Shown piece after piece: positions 4,390 through 6,040 of a stretch of DNA of 6,040 bases. Location of the stretch: assembly GCA_023457135.1 (NCBI GenBank), contig JAEWMO010000103.1:1-6040 (forward strand), read 5' to 3'. The translations under genes were made by a program, and so were the position numbers. Source of the DNA: Methanobacteriota archaeon (GTDB lineage: Archaea; Halobacteriota; Methanomicrobia; Methanomicrobiales; Methanoculleaceae). Under the pieces are notes generated by a model. That model worked only from the letters and a program-made list of their open reading frames with translations, had not been told where the DNA came from and did not search any database. Every line of letters begins with the position of its first letter. The first letter of the stretch is position 1.

Positions 4390-5670
4390 TTAGTTGACGG
4401 GTGAAGATTTCCGACCGCACTCCCCGCCTGACCGGAGCAGAGCCTCCTCCCACGCGGGGATGCCGCGCACCAGCGGCCGGGCAAGGTGCCGGCGGGCCGT
4501 GGGAGGAACCTCGTACCATCCGGGGCTGATCCGGCGCTCGAATCGCTCCACTTCGGGCTCCCGGCTGCGGGCGCTGCAGGCCCGGCACTTGTAGCCCTTC
4601 CCCGCCCCGGCACTCGTCATCCTCTTTCCACAGGCGGGGCAGAGGGGCGGGCGGACCCGGACCGCGTCCGCGAGACGGCAGATGCCGAGCTTCTCGAGGT
4701 TCAGGCTTCCTCCCTTATAACTCCCGGCCGCGGCCACCAGATCGCCGGGGACGAGGGCCCGCACGACGTCCCGGAAGCCCTTGGTCGGCTCGTAGGCCAT
4801 GCAGCGGACCTCCTGTTCGCCGTCTGCAAGGACGAACGAGACGTGGCCCCCGATCCCGGTGGCAGGCTCGCCCGCGACCGTGCCCCGCACCAGGTACGAC
4901 CGGCCTTCCCGGAGCGCTCCGATCGTTCCCGGCACCAGGTGGGCGTCCGTCCCCTGGTTCGTGGTGTAAACCTGCTCGCAGGCCGGCTCTTCCGAGCGGA
5001 CGTGAGACCGGGCTTCCCGGACAGCCTCCGGGCTTTCCCCACGGATGCCGAAGAGGACCGGGTCGGGCGTGTGGGGCACGCAGACCACCACGTCGTTTGC
5101 CCGGTCGACCGTGTCCCAGGTCCGGGGGTAGGTCGCTTCCTCGGCGCGGAAGAGACTCGCCCGGTCCACCTGCCGCGGGGTGCCCCGGAGATCCCGTTGC
5201 CGGTAGGCGAGCAGTTCGTATGTCCGGTCGGGGAGATCGCTTGCCACCGCCGCCGTCGCACCGATGAGCCCGCGCCGGTTCTTGTAGCCCCGGTAGCGGG
5301 CTCCCACCGACTCGAGCACCCCGACCGCCTCTTCGACGGTGCAGAAGTCCCGGAGCGCCGCATGGTAGAAGTCCGGCGGCGGCCGGACGGTGGCGACAAC
5401 CACGCCCGGGTTCGTCGCGGGGGCGTCGAACTCCGCGAGCGCCTCCACGCACGCGCAGGTGAGGGTGAAGGCCGCCTCCGGGTCCCCTTCCGCCTCGATG
5501 GCGACCGCCGCGTTCCCGCGGGTCTTGTGGATGACATTCGGGTTCAGCCTGACCAGCCGGGCGTCGACGACACGCATACCACGGCGCTTGAGCTGACGCA
5601 CCAGAACCGCCCCGATATAGGTGGTGCACATCCCGGCAGGGGAATCCGTATCATCTATGCCGATCCACAT
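4390..5670 (-). CDS. tiaS: tRNA(Ile2) 2-agmatinylcytidine synthetase
   Basis: A complete 426-residue protein, the usual length. TiaS uses ATP and agmatine to turn C34 of the CAU-anticodon tRNA-Ile into agmatidine, so that it reads AUA as isoleucine; this is essential in archaea. Visible features: the N-terminal IGIDDTDSPAGMCTTYIG (3-20), HKTRGNAAVAIE (48-59), YKNRRGLIGATAAVA (129-143), the ATYPRTWDTVD segment (179-189), TNQGTDAHL (237-245) leading into an OB-fold region at about 250-335, and a zinc ribbon C344-x2-C347 ... C362-x2-C365. The last 50 residues are an Arg-rich tail. The ATG at 5668-5670 is required because the family's conserved motif starts at residue 3. The ribosome binding site is weak (AGGG, 2 nt from the ATG). 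It is divergent from the regulator gene. Confidence 0.96.
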   Translation of the reverse strand: MWIGIDDTDSPAGMCTTYIGAVLVRQLKRRGMRVVDARLVRLNPNVIHKTRGNAAVAIEAEGDPEAAFTLTCACVEALAEFDAPATNPGVVVATVRPPPDFYHAALRDFCTVEEAVGVLESVGARYRGYKNRRGLIGATAAVASDLPDRTYELLAYRQRDLRGTPRQVDRASLFRAEEATYPRTWDTVDRANDVVVCVPHTPDPVLFGIRGESPEAVREARSHVRSEEPACEQVYTTNQGTDAHLVPGTIGALREGRSYLVRGTVAGEPATGIGGHVSFVLADGEQEVRCMAYEPTKGFRDVVRALVPGDLVAAAGSYKGGSLNLEKLGICRLADAVRVRPPLCPACGKRMTSAGAGKGYKCRACSARSREPEVERFERRISPGWYEVPPTARRHLARPLVRGIPAWEEALLRSGGECGRKSSPVN

Positions 5671-5680
5671 AACCCTACAA

Positions 5681-5687
5681 TTTATAT
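5681..5687 (+). promoter_or_regulatory. Probable TATA box for the Cro/CI-type regulator gene
   Basis: TTTATAT is centred 35 nt from the ATG at 5719, predicting a start near 5710 and a leader of about 9 nt. No Shine-Dalgarno is visible in TTCTTACGGGTT before the ATG. The box lies on the tiaS side of the 48-bp gap, so the two divergent promoters interleave. Confidence 0.5.
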
Positions 5688-5697
5688 CGTTCTCCGG

Positions 5698-5705
5698 CTA
5701 TATCG
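5698..5705 (-). promoter_or_regulatory. Probable TATA box for tiaS
   Basis: On the minus strand this reads CGATATAG, centred about 31 nt from the tiaS ATG, giving a start near 5675 and a leader of only a few bases. The stronger AT patch at 5681-5687 is too close to tiaS: it would start transcription inside the gene and lose the start codon. Confidence 0.4.
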
Positions 5706-5718
5706 ATTCTTACGGGTT

Positions 5719-6040
5719 ATGTCGCAGGATCGCCTTCCTCAGATGGTCATCAGCATCATGCTCCTTGCAGGCTTCGACGTCTCGGAGCGGTGCAACATCC
5801 GTCCGCGGAGTTTCGACCTTATCGCGAAGAAAGGCGATACCCTCATCATCATCAAAGTTGCCTCGCATATCGACGGCGTGAGCGCCGATATCGCAAGCGA
5901 CCTCAACCTGATTGCCCGCTACCTCCAGGCCACCCCGCTCATCGTCGGGGAGCGGGCGCGTGATACGGAACTCGAACGGGGGGTCGTCTATATCCGGTAC
6001 GGCCTCTTTGCCCTCAGCCCGGAGACCCTCTACGACTACT
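5719..6040 (+). CDS. Putative archaeal HTH-type (Cro/CI family) transcriptional regulator, N-terminal part
   Basis: I translated this from ATG 5719-5721: 107 codons are visible and the gene runs off the right edge. The pattern matches a conserved euryarchaeal family annotated as putative HTH-type transcriptional regulatory protein: AGFDVSERCNIRPRSFDLIAKK (17-38), TLIIIKVASHIDGVSADIA (41-59), LNLIARYLQATPLIVGERARD (62-82), GVVYIRYGLFALSPETLYDY (88-107). Members are about 320 residues, with the Cro/CI helix-turn-helix in the part missing here, so DNA binding is assumed from the family. An upstream start was excluded because the conserved region begins within a few residues of this ATG. The visible N-terminal domain has no agreed function. 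It is divergent from tiaS, with which it may share control. Confidence 0.85.
   Translation, partial: MSQDRLPQMVISIMLLAGFDVSERCNIRPRSFDLIAKKGDTLIIIKVASHIDGVSADIASDLNLIARYLQATPLIVGERARDTELERGVVYIRYGLFALSPETLYDY

Noticed and set aside
4390..5670. Long shadow frames inside tiaS (about 280-300 codons)
   Set aside because: They are Arg/Ser/Gly-rich readings of the same strand in other frames and have no family features.

Overview
The window looks like chromosomal DNA from a methanogenic archaeon of the order Methanomicrobiales, most like Methanoculleus. The grounds are the gene set (deoxyhypusine synthase, TiaS, an archaeal RPA-type protein, CbiZ with a cysteine-rich tail, an archaeal Cro/CI-type regulator family), high-GC coding DNA, and AT-rich archaeal TATA boxes just upstream of genes that mostly lack a good ribosome binding site. 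The organism is inferred from recalled family patterns, not from a search. I see no insertion sequence, phage, CRISPR, rRNA or tRNA.

Layout. Positions 1-314 (minus) are the start of an RPA-like ssDNA-binding protein that runs off the left edge. A GC-rich gene-free stretch follows, then a 64-residue DUF1858 redox-disulfide protein (618-812, plus). It meets cbiZ (820-1707, minus) tail to tail with 7 bp between them. cbiZ is the second gene of a two-gene unit led by a 120-residue cysteine-rich protein (1704-2066) that carries only the C-terminal zinc and glycyl-radical segment of anaerobic ribonucleotide reductase. A second two-gene unit, dys then pyrF (3749 down to 2182), lies upstream on the same strand. 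Both units are joined by ATGA stop/start overlaps, so translation is probably coupled. Positions 3750-4389 hold no convincing gene but are rich in perfect inverted repeats, with a TATA-like site at one end and a hairpin plus T-run at the other. tiaS (4390-5670, minus) follows. It is divergent, across 48 bp with apparently interleaved promoters, from a Cro/CI-type regulator that runs off the right edge (5719-6040, plus).

How the genes fit together. Several products serve translation or nucleotide metabolism. TiaS makes agmatidine in tRNA-Ile2 using agmatine, and deoxyhypusine synthase modifies aIF5A using spermidine, so both depend on arginine-derived amines. PyrF makes UMP. CbiZ returns salvaged cobinamide to the B12 pathway, which methanogenesis needs. 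The coupled NrdD-tail protein and the cysteine-rich CbiZ tail make 820-2066 the most unusual coding part of the window. The 640-bp structured gap before tiaS is the best candidate for something undescribed.
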